Assembly: GCA_016744455.1 (NCBI GenBank)
Contig: JADGEI010000014.1
Span: 38,827 to 102,826, forward strand
DNA length: 64,000 nucleotides
From: Alcanivoracaceae bacterium
GTDB lineage: Bacteria; Pseudomonadota; Gammaproteobacteria; Xanthomonadales; Marinicellaceae
Direction: 5' to 3'
In this document: piece after piece, positions 19,461 through 29,442 of the stretch
How the letters are laid out: the number at the start of each line of letters is the position of its first letter
Position numbering within the stretch: the stretch's first letter is position 1
The notes under the pieces: generated by a model
Seen by the model: the letters and a program-made list of their open reading frames with translations, nothing else
Database searches by the model: none
What the model was told of the DNA's origin: nothing
Translations under genes and position numbers: made by a program

Positions 19461-22400
19461 ATGAATAAATTAATCATTAGCGCTCTGGTCATTGCAAGTT
19501 CAATAATTGTAATTTTATACACACCTAATACTGAAAAAATTATCGTAAGTGGTCACTCTAAAGACGATTCTAATTTAAGGTTCGACCAACCAGATAAAGC
19601 TGCGCAGTGGTTAGCGCAATTACGTCAATCGCCTAAAAACACAAACCCTGCTCAACTCAATAAAAAAATTAAGTTTGAAGTCGATCAAAAAGAATTATCT
19701 AGGAAAAATAATAAAGCTACAGGCGACACTTCTATTCCTAAATTTAGGTTTGAGAACCTAGGGCCAAGTAATTTTGGTGGTCGAATTCGAGCATTGATTA
19801 TAGACCCCAATGACTCGAACAGACTTCTGGCTGGTGCAGTCTCTGGCGGAATTTTTAGATCAAATAACGCAGGGCAAAGTTGGGAAGCTACCTCAGATTT
19901 CCTTCCCACATTAGCCATTGGCAGTATGGTACTAGACCCTGATAATAACAACCGTGTTTTTGCTGGCACAGGAGAAGGTTTCTTTAATTTTGATGCCGCA
20001 AGAGGAGCAGGGATATTTGTAAGTGAAGATTTTGGTGAATCATGGAACCAGTTGGCATCAACTGATAACGAAGACTTTTACTATGTCAATCGCATGGTAC
20101 GTATTGAAAATAGTGATGTTTTGTTAGTGGCAACTCATTCAGGCATATTTCGATCAGACGATTTAGGTCAAAATTGGAATGAAGTCAGCAAGTACGATAC
20201 TAAAGGCCGAGGTTTTGTGGATTTAAAGTTAAATCCAAGTAATCATAATCACCTTCTTGCATCACATTTCGGATTTTCCAACAAAATATTAAATTTAAAA
20301 ATTAATTCACCAGCAACAATTTCTGGAGACTACTTAGCTATTCCTGCTGATTTTGGACCAGAATTTTCTCAAACAGCAATCAGCAATGAACTAGCCCTTG
20401 TTAATGACAACGTACAACCTAACAATGATGGATGTTCAGAAATTACCAACAATATTTCTGGGAAAGTAGCCTTAATTCAAAGAGGAGCATGTCGTTTTGA
20501 TCTAAAAGTAAAAAATGCACAAGATGCTGGTGCAATTGCTGTTATTGTTTATCAAAGTCTACCTGACGACCCTTTTAGTATGGGTGGAGAAGATGATGGA
20601 ATTACTATACCATCAGCCATGATTTCACTTGAAAATGGCACCGCAATAGCAGCAGAAAACGGAGTGATTAATGCTTCTATTCAAGAAATAATTTCAGAAG
20701 TATTAAACACTTTTCTTATGCAGTCTTCAGATGCTGGATTAAATTGGCAAATTTTAGATTCTAATAATGGTCTTCCAGAACTCAATGTTGGTAGGATGGA
20801 AATTGGTTTTGGAACAGACGGTGTTAACTACATAGCAATCGCCAACGAAGATGACAGCACTCGTGGATTATGGAGGTCTGCAGGACTAGGAGATAACTAT
20901 AACAAGACTCAATCTAATCAAAATTTTATTGAAAGACAAGGGTGGTATGATCTTGCAGTTGCTGTCCACCCAGGTGACTCAAACACTGTTTTTATTGGTG
21001 CAATAGATCAATACAAGACCACCAATGCAGGAGCGACTATTAATCAAAATTCAACATGGAAATTTGATAGTTTAACGCCGATAGATATTAACCACATTAG
21101 TAATTACATGCATTCAGACCATCATGGATACATTTTTGATCCTAACGACAACACTATTCAATATATCATACAAGACGCTGGAATTTATAAGTCACTTGAC
21201 AACGGTGATACTTTTTTTAGTGTTAACGATGGTTTAAGTATCTCACAATCTTACGGTATCGCCGTAAGTCCAGATGGTCAACAAGTTATATCAGGCACGC
21301 AAGATACTGGCTCACAACTATACTTTGGTGATAGCAATGCATGGCTTCAATGGCAAGGTGGTGATGGCGGTTATAGTGCTTGGGACCAGCAAAATAGTTC
21401 TTTCATATATGGATCCAACCCAGGAACCAATGAAGACGCAGATTTTGTACTTTTTGGCTCATCAAATGAGGGCAAATCAATCTCTCATTTTTCTTTACCA
21501 GATTCGGATGGCGCCTTATTTATTGAGCCTTTTGCCTTGGATCCAAACAATGGTAACCGCTTAATAATCGGCACAGATAATGTATTTCTTACAACAAACG
21601 CCAGATCGCTAAACAATGCAACATTTATAGACATCACTGATACATTAAATAGTGGCTCAGTTAGCGCTCTCACCTTTAACCAAGAAATCAGTTCACAAAT
21701 TCTTGTAGGCATGACTAGTGGCAATCTCTATAAAATAGAGAACATTGGCTCACAAAATAACTTAGTTGACATTTCACCCAATGGTATCGGTTATATCACC
21801 GATATAAAAATTGACTCAAATGACCCATCTGGTAATACAATCTATATAGTCAGAGCAACTTATGATAGTAACAGGGTGTTAAAAAGCACTAATGGGGGTA
21901 GTTCTTGGACCTCATTATCTGGTGACTTACCTGATATGCCACTGTATCAAATTACAATAGATCCAATCGATCCAAATCGGCTCTATGTTGGCAGTGAATT
22001 AGGCTTATGGACTACCTATCTAGATGGAGGTATTATTGAATGGAGTCGTTATCATTACGGCGTTGCCTTTAATCGTGTAGTTGACCTAGAATGGCATGAA
22101 AGTGATACGCTTTATGTTGCAACACATGGGCGTGGTACTTATCGTGCCACTCGTAATGCATTAGAAATTTCTTTCAGAAATTTTATTACTAAAAATGGTA
22201 ACATTGACAATGATGGTGTCATTGAAGATGATGGGATTATCGATGCTGGAGAAAATGGAACACTGATGATAAATATTCAAAACTCGAGTGGTTTTGCCAT
22301 TAGCGATGCGCAAATAAGCCTTATCGCTGATGATTTAATGCCAAACAAAACCGTCAATTTATCAACCATCCCTGCAGATTCTTCTATTAGTATACCATTA

Positions 22401-23906
22401 GACATCTCCTTAGGTACGGGTGTTTCTTGCTTAAGTACAGTTGATATTAGTACAGAAATTCACTATGATAATTTAAGTTTTTCTAATGAATTCAACCTCT
22501 TGACTGCCTCTGATATCATCACCTCTACTAGCAATTTTATTGCAAATGCAGAAGAGGCAGATACTCAAATGGACACCACAACACTTTTAGGGAACTCCCC
22601 ATGGAGGCGTGATTCTAACTCAGCAAGTTCTGGAACATCTAGTTGGTTTACCTCAAATGAAAACAGTTATTCTGATAAATCTTTAATTTCACCTTGGTTA
22701 GTGATGAATTCAGGAGGTAACGTTTTAGACTTCTCCTTAAAATACTCAACTGAAGGAAGCCCCAGTCAACATTGGGATGGTGCCGTTTTAGAAATACGCG
22801 AAAAAGGTGGATTATGGAGTGACATTGGGCATTTGAGTTCAATTCCTTATGATGGCCAAATTTCTACCAATAATACAGCACAAACACGTTTTACTTGGTC
22901 TGGTTCTCAAAATAACTGGAGAGATGCTTCTGTAAATCTAGCTGAGACTTATAAAGGCAAAACCATTCAGTTTAGATTTAGAATGATATCTGATACCAAC
23001 ACAGCAGCAATTGGTTTTTGGGTTGACGATATATCTCTTTCAAATGTCATTAGAAAAGAGCAAGCACGTTGCGATGAAAAAGTTGGTTTAACAGGAAAAA
23101 TACCAGCTAATGGGTATTGGTATGACCAAGCAAAAGATGGTCATGGTTTTGTTATTGAACCAGTTGGTTTTGGTAATTTATATTTTTCAGGGTTTTACAC
23201 CTATGACGACCTAGGTAATCCTGAATGGTATTCTTCTGTTACTGAATTGAAAAATGGTGTATTAAACATTGATTTTGATGCAGATACCCTAAAGAAATTT
23301 ATCTACGATTATGACACAAATCAGAACCTACCCGACCCTGAACTTACCGATGGCCGGCTTTCAATTGATTTTAATTCTACAACAGCCGCAAGTCACAACG
23401 CATGTCAGGATGATATTAATCGTCAAGATGAATTTATCGCTATAGCAAAATGGAAGATAAATGACCAACAAGGAGAATGGTGTATAGAGCCTATCATTGC
23501 AGAAAAATCAAAACAATATACTGATATCAGTGGAAATTGGTATGCAGGTGAACAGGATTCTGGTTGGGGGCTTTCTCTAGCTACAGCACAGTCATCAATT
23601 GTATCAACTCTTTACTATTATGATGAATCAGGCCAACCTCGTTGGGCATTGGGTCTACAAAACGATTTTAAAAGGGGCGAGGAAATTACAATTCAAATGC
23701 GAGAATTTTCAGGATATAGCCGACTAGAAACACCAATTGGCGTAACAAGCACTTCTATTGGATCAATTACAGCAAATATTAATAATGCTCTTGGCATCAT
23801 TGATATTGATGCTACTACATCAATCGATATTGAATACCAAGGAGTTGAAGGGGGTCAATGGATTAGGAATAATATTCCTATGCAGATTTTGACCAAACCT
23901 AACTAG
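19461..23906 (+). CDS. Large secreted BNR/sortilin-type propeller protein with PA domain
   Basis: 1481 residues. An N-terminal hydrophobic segment (residues 3-22) serves as signal or anchor. Residues about 85-270 and 420-890 have repeated WExxS/WTSLSGDLP-like blades (NAGQSWEATSD, LGQNWNEVS, NGGSSWTSLS), typical of BNR/Vps10 propellers of secreted glycosidase- and peptidase-like proteins. A PA domain (about 288-402, core VALIQRGACRFDLKVKNAQ) is inserted between them. Then come a CARDB-like segment with an acidic NIDNDGVIEDDGIIDAGENG motif (about 910-1030), a jelly-roll-like domain (about 1060-1195), and two copies of a GxWY domain (about 1217 and 1358). No catalytic motif is evident. It probably binds or degrades external polymer or peptide. 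The next gene follows after 18 bases. Confidence 0.82.
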   Translation: MNKLIISALVIASSIIVILYTPNTEKIIVSGHSKDDSNLRFDQPDKAAQWLAQLRQSPKNTNPAQLNKKIKFEVDQKELSRKNNKATGDTSIPKFRFENLGPSNFGGRIRALIIDPNDSNRLLAGAVSGGIFRSNNAGQSWEATSDFLPTLAIGSMVLDPDNNNRVFAGTGEGFFNFDAARGAGIFVSEDFGESWNQLASTDNEDFYYVNRMVRIENSDVLLVATHSGIFRSDDLGQNWNEVSKYDTKGRGFVDLKLNPSNHNHLLASHFGFSNKILNLKINSPATISGDYLAIPADFGPEFSQTAISNELALVNDNVQPNNDGCSEITNNISGKVALIQRGACRFDLKVKNAQDAGAIAVIVYQSLPDDPFSMGGEDDGITIPSAMISLENGTAIAAENGVINASIQEIISEVLNTFLMQSSDAGLNWQILDSNNGLPELNVGRMEIGFGTDGVNYIAIANEDDSTRGLWRSAGLGDNYNKTQSNQNFIERQGWYDLAVAVHPGDSNTVFIGAIDQYKTTNAGATINQNSTWKFDSLTPIDINHISNYMHSDHHGYIFDPNDNTIQYIIQDAGIYKSLDNGDTFFSVNDGLSISQSYGIAVSPDGQQVISGTQDTGSQLYFGDSNAWLQWQGGDGGYSAWDQQNSSFIYGSNPGTNEDADFVLFGSSNEGKSISHFSLPDSDGALFIEPFALDPNNGNRLIIGTDNVFLTTNARSLNNATFIDITDTLNSGSVSALTFNQEISSQILVGMTSGNLYKIENIGSQNNLVDISPNGIGYITDIKIDSNDPSGNTIYIVRATYDSNRVLKSTNGGSSWTSLSGDLPDMPLYQITIDPIDPNRLYVGSELGLWTTYLDGGIIEWSRYHYGVAFNRVVDLEWHESDTLYVATHGRGTYRATRNALEISFRNFITKNGNIDNDGVIEDDGIIDAGENGTLMINIQNSSGFAISDAQISLIADDLMPNKTVNLSTIPADSSISIPLDISLGTGVSCLSTVDISTEIHYDNLSFSNEFNLLTASDIITSTSNFIANAEEADTQMDTTTLLGNSPWRRDSNSASSGTSSWFTSNENSYSDKSLISPWLVMNSGGNVLDFSLKYSTEGSPSQHWDGAVLEIREKGGLWSDIGHLSSIPYDGQISTNNTAQTRFTWSGSQNNWRDASVNLAETYKGKTIQFRFRMISDTNTAAIGFWVDDISLSNVIRKEQARCDEKVGLTGKIPANGYWYDQAKDGHGFVIEPVGFGNLYFSGFYTYDDLGNPEWYSSVTELKNGVLNIDFDADTLKKFIYDYDTNQNLPDPELTDGRLSIDFNSTTAASHNACQDDINRQDEFIAIAKWKINDQQGEWCIEPIIAEKSKQYTDISGNWYAGEQDSGWGLSLATAQSSIVSTLYYYDESGQPRWALGLQNDFKRGEEITIQMREFSGYSRLETPIGVTSTSIGSITANINNALGIIDIDATTSIDIEYQGVEGGQWIRNNIPMQILTKPN

Positions 23907-23924
23907 TACAAATAGAATCATGAT

Positions 23925-24476
23925 ATGAAAATATCAATTATTATAATACTACTAGCACTTATCTATTTTGTCTTGATCAAAGATAACTCAAGACAAACAA
24001 GAAAGTATCCAAATACTGATAAAGAGATAAGTGAACATATTTCAGCTATAGACACAGCTTGGGTACATATTAACATTGATAATTTTAATGAAATCATTAC
24101 AATCACAGGAGTAGTAGGAAACCAAAATGAGCTTGATGACATAATTAGCAATATAGTAAATAGTTATCATCAATTAAACTTACAACACGATATAAGCATT
24201 GATGACAGCCTTAGCTCACGAGATTTTGCCATTAATATTGCAGTAGTTACTGCAACTATTCAGGCTGTTCAACAAGCTGAAGTCATTTATAATAAAAAAG
24301 AAATCATTATTAAAGGTCTTGTTCGTAACAAAACGATTGAAAGTAAAATAGTTTCACAACTTAGAGAAGCATTTAATAATCAAATAAAAATTAGTAACCA
24401 ATTAATTCAAGTCATTGAAGATAACAATGAAATTCCTTTATTAGAGATACCTTTAGCAAAAATGCCAGAGTTATAG
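23925..24476 (+). CDS. Membrane-anchored protein with BON-like repeats
   Basis: 183 residues: an N-terminal membrane helix (about 3-18), then two alpha/beta units (about 45-95 and 115-165). Each has a strand like ITITGVVGNQNELDDII or EIIIKGLVRNKTIESKIV followed by a helix, resembling the BON fold of OmpA-ArfA-like proteins, which bind membranes or phospholipid. The similarity is by pattern and moderate. It begins 18 bases after the propeller gene on the same strand, so the two are probably co-transcribed; a shared function is unknown. Confidence 0.65.
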   Translation: MKISIIIILLALIYFVLIKDNSRQTRKYPNTDKEISEHISAIDTAWVHINIDNFNEIITITGVVGNQNELDDIISNIVNSYHQLNLQHDISIDDSLSSRDFAINIAVVTATIQAVQQAEVIYNKKEIIIKGLVRNKTIESKIVSQLREAFNNQIKISNQLIQVIEDNNEIPLLEIPLAKMPEL

Positions 24477-24505
24477 AAACTCTAGCACACTAATGTGATA
24501 CGTTG

Positions 24506-25102
24506 TTATTTAGAGACAACTACCATTGCAGGTCGTATTAAACGACCATTTAAAATATAACCTTTCTGAAAAACGTCTACTATAGTATTAGGCGCTAAAT
24601 CAGGGTGTGGGATCTGTGTCATGGCTTCATGATACTCTGGATTAAATTTTTCTCCCTCAGGATTAATAATTTCCATTCCATGTTCAATAAGCACCTTATT
24701 TAGGACATTTTGTGTCATTTTAGTGCCTTCAATCATTTGCTCAACAGTCATTTGTACACTTTGTGAAGCATTTGCTTCCAACTCTTTATCCATGCTATCT
24801 GCAACTGGCAATAAAGCTTTAGTAAACTTGTCTAATGAATACTTACGTAAGTTTTCTAATTCCCTCGCATTTCTTTTTCGAATATTTTCAGATTCAGCAC
24901 GCATACGCATGATTTCTTCTTTTAATTCTGATATTTCATTATCTCTTTCAATTTCTTCATCCAATATTTCAGACTCCGCTGCAGCCTCATTAACATCTTC
25001 AGCCTGCTCTACTTGATCCAAGCTTTCTTCCATGTTTAGATTTTCTTCTGTATTTTCAATTTCTACTTCTTTTTTTTCTGTTGCTTCATTCATCTTGTTC
25101 AT
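24506..25102 (-). CDS. grpE: GrpE, nucleotide exchange factor of DnaK
   Basis: 198 residues: an acidic, low-complexity N-terminal 55 residues, a long coiled coil (EISELKEEIMRMRAESENIRK) and the C-terminal beta domain with PEGEKFNPEYHEAMTQ and VFQKGYILNGRLIRPAMVVV. It releases ADP from DnaK. It is divergent from recN, with only 58 bases between them. dnaK/dnaJ are not in the window, and I see no sigma-32 promoter in the short spacer. Confidence 0.97.
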   Translation of the reverse strand: MNKMNEATEKKEVEIENTEENLNMEESLDQVEQAEDVNEAAAESEILDEEIERDNEISELKEEIMRMRAESENIRKRNARELENLRKYSLDKFTKALLPVADSMDKELEANASQSVQMTVEQMIEGTKMTQNVLNKVLIEHGMEIINPEGEKFNPEYHEAMTQIPHPDLAPNTIVDVFQKGYILNGRLIRPAMVVVSK

Positions 25103-25160
25103 TCTCTTAAATATAGATACAATAACAGCTGCTAATATTGTGTTTATGTGAATTTTTTCA

Positions 25161-26795
25161 ATGCTGAAATCGTTATTTATTAAAAATTATGTCCTTATAA
25201 AACAGTTGGAATTAGATTTTTCTTCTGGTTTTAATGCATTTACGGGTGAAACAGGTGCAGGTAAATCAATAATTGTTGGGGCTTTATCATTAATATTAGG
25301 TAATAGAGCAGATTATTCTGTCATAAAAAAACCATCGAGAAAATGTGAAATTAGTGCATTATTTGACATAAGTCAAAATCAGCTTGTTCAAAACTGGCTA
25401 GATGAACAAGAAATCGAATTTTCCAAAGAAATTGAGATTAGGCGTGTAATCACTACAGATGGTCGATCTAAATCATGGTTAAATACACGCCCTTGCACAA
25501 ATACCAGCTTGAAAAAACTCGGTAGTTTATTGGTTCAAATCTATGGACAGCACGATCAAATCAAGCTAAACAATGCTAAATACCAGCTTAATTTAATTGA
25601 TGAATCAGGTACTTATCAGCAACAATTAAAGCAAATCAAAGATTTATCAGAGCATTATGATGCCATAGAGTCACAACTAAGACAAATTGAATTGGCAGGT
25701 GCATTAAATGAAGCAGAAAGCCAATTGTTAAACTATCAATTTCAAGAACTTGAACAACTAAATCTAACAGAATTCGAATTAGATAAATTGCATCAACAAC
25801 AGAAAGAACTCACTAATGCCGTTGAAACTATAAGTATTGTATCTGGTTCTCTTCACCAATTAGAGAATAATCCAATAGCAGAAGTCATGGCTTCTTTGGA
25901 AAGCATTGACTCTCAAGGTTTAAGCGAAATTAAAACAATGTTAGAAGAAGTCAGTATCAACCTCAATGAAATTGAATCACAACTTCAAAGAAAACATGAT
26001 GAAATTGAAGTCAATCCAGAAAAATTAAATGCCATTGAAAATCGTTTAGAACAAATTTATCAAACAGCTAGAAAACACAATGTTAACGCTGAGAATTTAT
26101 ATTTACACTTCATTAACTTAGGGAAAAAACTTGAACTCAATAGTTCACAAAAACAAAACAGAAAATCCTTGTTATCCCAACAAGAAAAAATCATTAAAAA
26201 ATACAGTCAAGCATCTTTAAACTTACATCAATTAAGGGTTAAATCTGGCCATTCCTTTGCTCAACATACTACAAAAATAATTCAACAGTTGGGTTTAAGC
26301 AAAGCACAATTTAGTGTCAGCATCTCCCATGACCCAGTATCCAAAATAAGCTCAATCGGACAAGATCGCTGTGAATTTGAAATCACAATGAACCCAGGGC
26401 AAACACCTCAAAGGATGTCAAAAACTGCCTCAGGAGGGGAATTGTCACGAATCGCTCTAGCAATAGAAATTTGTAAAAAACAATCGAATTCGACAAGTTT
26501 TATCTTTGATGAAGTTGATGCTGGAATAGGTGGAGCTGTAGCAGAAACTGTAGGGAAATTAATGAGAAAACTGAGTAAGACCCAACAAGTATTTGCTGTC
26601 ACTCATTTACCGCATGTAGCAGGCCTTGCACACCACCACTATTTAGTCAGCAAATCTGACCAAGATGGTATGACTGAAAGTGAAGTACTACTATTATTAG
26701 ACATGGAAAGAATTGAAGAACTTGCGCGAATGTCTGGTGGATCCACTATTACTGATACAACACTAAAACAAGCCAAATCATTTATGTTGAATTAG
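25161..26795 (+). CDS. recN: RecN, DNA double-strand break repair ATPase
   Basis: 544-residue SMC-like protein. N-terminal Walker A GETGAGKS at 29-36, a central coiled coil (about 160-370) rich in Gln and Glu, then the signature SGGELSRIALAIE and Walker B TSFIFDEVDAGIGG, followed by VFAVTHLPHVAGLA. It tethers DNA ends in recombinational repair. The grpE-recN divergent arrangement is common in gammaproteobacteria. No clear LexA box is seen in the short upstream region. Confidence 0.97.
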   Translation: MLKSLFIKNYVLIKQLELDFSSGFNAFTGETGAGKSIIVGALSLILGNRADYSVIKKPSRKCEISALFDISQNQLVQNWLDEQEIEFSKEIEIRRVITTDGRSKSWLNTRPCTNTSLKKLGSLLVQIYGQHDQIKLNNAKYQLNLIDESGTYQQQLKQIKDLSEHYDAIESQLRQIELAGALNEAESQLLNYQFQELEQLNLTEFELDKLHQQQKELTNAVETISIVSGSLHQLENNPIAEVMASLESIDSQGLSEIKTMLEEVSINLNEIESQLQRKHDEIEVNPEKLNAIENRLEQIYQTARKHNVNAENLYLHFINLGKKLELNSSQKQNRKSLLSQQEKIIKKYSQASLNLHQLRVKSGHSFAQHTTKIIQQLGLSKAQFSVSISHDPVSKISSIGQDRCEFEITMNPGQTPQRMSKTASGGELSRIALAIEICKKQSNSTSFIFDEVDAGIGGAVAETVGKLMRKLSKTQQVFAVTHLPHVAGLAHHHYLVSKSDQDGMTESEVLLLLDMERIEELARMSGGSTITDTTLKQAKSFMLN

Positions 26796-26850
26796 CTTGA
26801 TTGAAACCTTTATCCTCCTCAATGGTTTCCTATTAATAATTGTATGATCA

Positions 26851-27558
26851 TTAAGAAGGGTTTTGGTACATTGTTTGAGCTCTCTGAAACAATATCCAAC
26901 TAGTAAATATATATTTATCTGCTGATATTGGCATGTTACCACGATGGGTATGAGTAAAATCTGCCGGAGCAATCACCAGACTACCCTGTTTTGGTTTTGA
27001 TTTCATTTCCTGGAAATAAAATTCTGTTTCTCCACCCTCTTCTACATCATTAAGGTATACCATCCATAACAATGTCCGGTGGAGAGAGTCTTGTTGTGGG
27101 TCATTTGGATGTGGGTAACATTCAGAATGCCAATGAAAATAACCGCCTTTATTTTTTATATATTTTTGCATATTCACAGACCCTATTCGATAAATTGCCT
27201 GTATGTAACGTGTAAGTGTCATATCATCCATAGTATCAACATCTTTATAGCTGAGAGTCTTCAATTGCCCTGTGTTATCTTGATAGGATAATGATATAGC
27301 ACCCGTTAGTAAAAAAGGAAACTCACGTATGTATGCAATCAAGCTTTTAAGGACAGCGGTTTGTAAAGTATTCATTTCTGTTTGCCATTCATCTGCAAAA
27401 TTTGTTACCGTAATGTCAATACTGTTTTTTTTTGTTTTATCTACACCATGCCCTGTTTGGCCTTGATGAACATTATTACTTTTTTCAAAAGTATCTATAC
27501 AACCATTACAATATTCTTGACTTAAAGCATTTTCATAAATTTTTATAAATTTTGTCAT
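26851..27558 (-). CDS. 2-oxoglutarate/Fe(II)-dependent oxygenase (prolyl-4-hydroxylase-like)
   Basis: 235 residues. The C-terminal half carries a double-stranded beta-helix core: GGYFHWHSECYPHP supplies the first iron ligands (HSE where HxD is usual), followed by LLWMVYLNDVEEGGETEFYFQ and the distal DFTHTHRGNMP with ligand histidine and a basic residue for 2-oxoglutarate. The natural substrate is unknown. Start is the ATG at 27558 with GGAAG five bases upstream; a TTG 12 bases earlier is less likely. The T run of a strong terminator ends just upstream of that ribosome-binding site. Confidence 0.85.
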   Translation of the reverse strand: MTKFIKIYENALSQEYCNGCIDTFEKSNNVHQGQTGHGVDKTKKNSIDITVTNFADEWQTEMNTLQTAVLKSLIAYIREFPFLLTGAISLSYQDNTGQLKTLSYKDVDTMDDMTLTRYIQAIYRIGSVNMQKYIKNKGGYFHWHSECYPHPNDPQQDSLHRTLLWMVYLNDVEEGGETEFYFQEMKSKPKQGSLVIAPADFTHTHRGNMPISADKYIFTSWILFQRAQTMYQNPS

Positions 27559-27568
27559 TATTTCTTCC

Positions 27569-27594
27569 AAAAAAAACCCCGCATTAGCGAGGTT
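27569..27594 (-). terminator. Rho-independent terminator after the subtilisin gene, in the oxygenase leader
   Basis: Read on the minus strand: AACCTCGC-TAAT-GCGGGGTT followed directly by a T run. Stem of eight pairs including one G-T. Its tail reaches to within a few bases of the oxygenase ribosome-binding site. Confidence 0.88.
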
Positions 27595-27604
27595 ATTTCT
27601 AAAT

Positions 27605-27636
27605 GGAAACCCTAAAAGAGAGGTCTTAGGGTTTCC
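27605..27636 (-). promoter_or_regulatory. Perfect 11-bp hairpin between the subtilisin stop and its terminator
   Basis: GGAAACCCTAA and TTAGGGTTTCC pair perfectly around a ten-base loop. No T run follows directly on the minus strand. The loop contains ACCTC, the same bases as the left arm of the following terminator, so the two could compete. Confidence 0.7.
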
Positions 27637-27660
27637 TTTACTAAACTACTCTATTCGTTA

Positions 27661-29442
27661 TTATAGCGTAATTTGGTTTGTACATACAGTAGTAGACCCA
27701 TCTTCACATACAGTAAATGTGTAGCTAGAGTTTTTACTAACACTATAACTAGTTGAACCATCATTGGCAGTACTATTATTAAAGTTACCATTAATGTAAA
27801 CATCTACATTTGAAGTCGTAGCACCTGACCAATTTAAATTAGCCTGCTTATTACCTTTACTACGATTGCCTGAAAGTGTTAAATCACCAGGAGGTGGAGG
27901 CGGAGGAGGTTCTGTACCACCACACTCATTGGCAACTAAATAATCACTGGCATCTTTAGCCTTAACAATACCATAACCAAAATAATCATCTCGGCCAGAA
28001 GTGCCTTGATCTGACGCACTTGCTTTCAATGCATCTCGAATCTGAGTCCCTGTACAAGTAGGATGATTAGACCAGATCAATGCAGCTATACCGGCTACCG
28101 CTGGAGTTGCCATTGAAGTTCCACTCATGTATCCATAGTCAGCATTTCCAGATGAAATTGAGGCAGTTGAAGAACCAACAATTGCAGAACGATCTTCTTG
28201 TGCAGCCCCAACAACAGGAAATGTTGATATAGTTCCAGTTATATCCATATACACAACACCAGGTTCATTGTTTACAACAATTGCCCCAATTCCACCAGAG
28301 TTAGCACAACTGTCTGCTTTTTCAGCAAATGAGATATTTCCACGATCAATTATACATATTTTGCCATTAGCACCAGAGTCAATTGATTCACCCGTACCCA
28401 TAAAGTATGTTGAACCAGAAATAGAACCCGTATTATCTGTTGCCGCAGATGCTACACCACTTCCATCCACGGTAACGTTAGACAGAGTTGCTAGGCCAGC
28501 TGGATAAGTGGAAAAAACATCTACCCCTCCTGCTGATACTTCAACACCATAACCATCATGTGTTTCAGTTCTTCTATTTTTACCACGACCGCTAGTTACC
28601 GTGTTTGTTGGGAATTGCGAGAATGAAGCGATGTTATTATTTGCATCATTTGCACCAATCATCATCACTGATTTATAACCAGCAGGGAATGATCGTACAT
28701 TATTACCATCATTGCCTGCAGCAGCCAAAACCAAACCACCATTGTCAGAAAATGCATTAAAAGCATTTTCTTCAGTTGAATTTGCACCACCACCACCTAA
28801 GCTCATGGTAATGATGTTAGCGCCTACTGCGGTACATTTGTTTGCAGCATGAGCTAAGTCAGAGGAATACCCCCAGCCTGATTCATTAAAAACTTTAATA
28901 ATATGTAATGGAACACCTGGTGCCATTCCTACCACACCAAAACCATTATCTTCAGCTGCTACAGTTCCTGCAACATGTGTACCATGAGGCCCACCATGAT
29001 CATACCAGTTACCTGTGCCAGAATCATTATCACCAGTGATTGCATTCCAATTAAAATCATTATTACTGTCATCTAGACCTGAGTCAATAATACAAACTTT
29101 TTGACCTGATTGTAAATTTAACTGGTTAGCTTGTGACTGATAAACTGAATATGGCGTTAATTGTTGTATAGTTGGGTCACCTGCATCATCATTGTATAAA
29201 GATAAAGGATAGCGAACTGCATCAACTTCCATTGAGCTAAATCCACTTTTTCCACGCATTGCTGACTTGCCATTTTCATCTAAGTCTACAGCAAACCAAT
29301 TATTACCTTCAACTATTACGTTATGACCATTTTTTAAACCATTACCGTTACTATTATGGGTAACAATCATTCTTTCAGCATAAGCACTTGTACCTAATGC
29401 CATCAAGGTGGCAATATATGCCGTTTTCATCTTAAAATTCAT
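27661..29442 (-). CDS. Secreted subtilisin-like (S8) serine protease with PA insert
   Basis: 593-residue exported endopeptidase. Signal peptide about residues 1-22 (KTAYIATLMALGTSAYA), a propeptide-like region to about 110, then the catalytic domain with Asp120 (VCIIDSGLDD), His156 (HGTHVAGTVA) and Ser443 (SGTSMATPAVAG). A PA domain is inserted between His and Ser (about 325-430, core GKICIIDRGNISFAEKADSC). After a proline run (about 515-523) comes a small beta domain of about 75 residues with two cysteines, fibronectin-like in look and probably a substrate or surface binder. All catalytic residues are intact. Downstream hairpins form its terminator. Confidence 0.96.
   Translation of the reverse strand: MNFKMKTAYIATLMALGTSAYAERMIVTHNSNGNGLKNGHNVIVEGNNWFAVDLDENGKSAMRGKSGFSSMEVDAVRYPLSLYNDDAGDPTIQQLTPYSVYQSQANQLNLQSGQKVCIIDSGLDDSNNDFNWNAITGDNDSGTGNWYDHGGPHGTHVAGTVAAEDNGFGVVGMAPGVPLHIIKVFNESGWGYSSDLAHAANKCTAVGANIITMSLGGGGANSTEENAFNAFSDNGGLVLAAAGNDGNNVRSFPAGYKSVMMIGANDANNNIASFSQFPTNTVTSGRGKNRRTETHDGYGVEVSAGGVDVFSTYPAGLATLSNVTVDGSGVASAATDNTGSISGSTYFMGTGESIDSGANGKICIIDRGNISFAEKADSCANSGGIGAIVVNNEPGVVYMDITGTISTFPVVGAAQEDRSAIVGSSTASISSGNADYGYMSGTSMATPAVAGIAALIWSNHPTCTGTQIRDALKASASDQGTSGRDDYFGYGIVKAKDASDYLVANECGGTEPPPPPPPGDLTLSGNRSKGNKQANLNWSGATTSNVDVYINGNFNNSTANDGSTSYSVSKNSSYTFTVCEDGSTTVCTNQITL

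Noticed and set aside
26803..26829. Hairpin GAAACC/GGTTTC between recN and the oxygenase gene
   Set aside because: Six pairs around a 15-base loop with no T run; may be chance.
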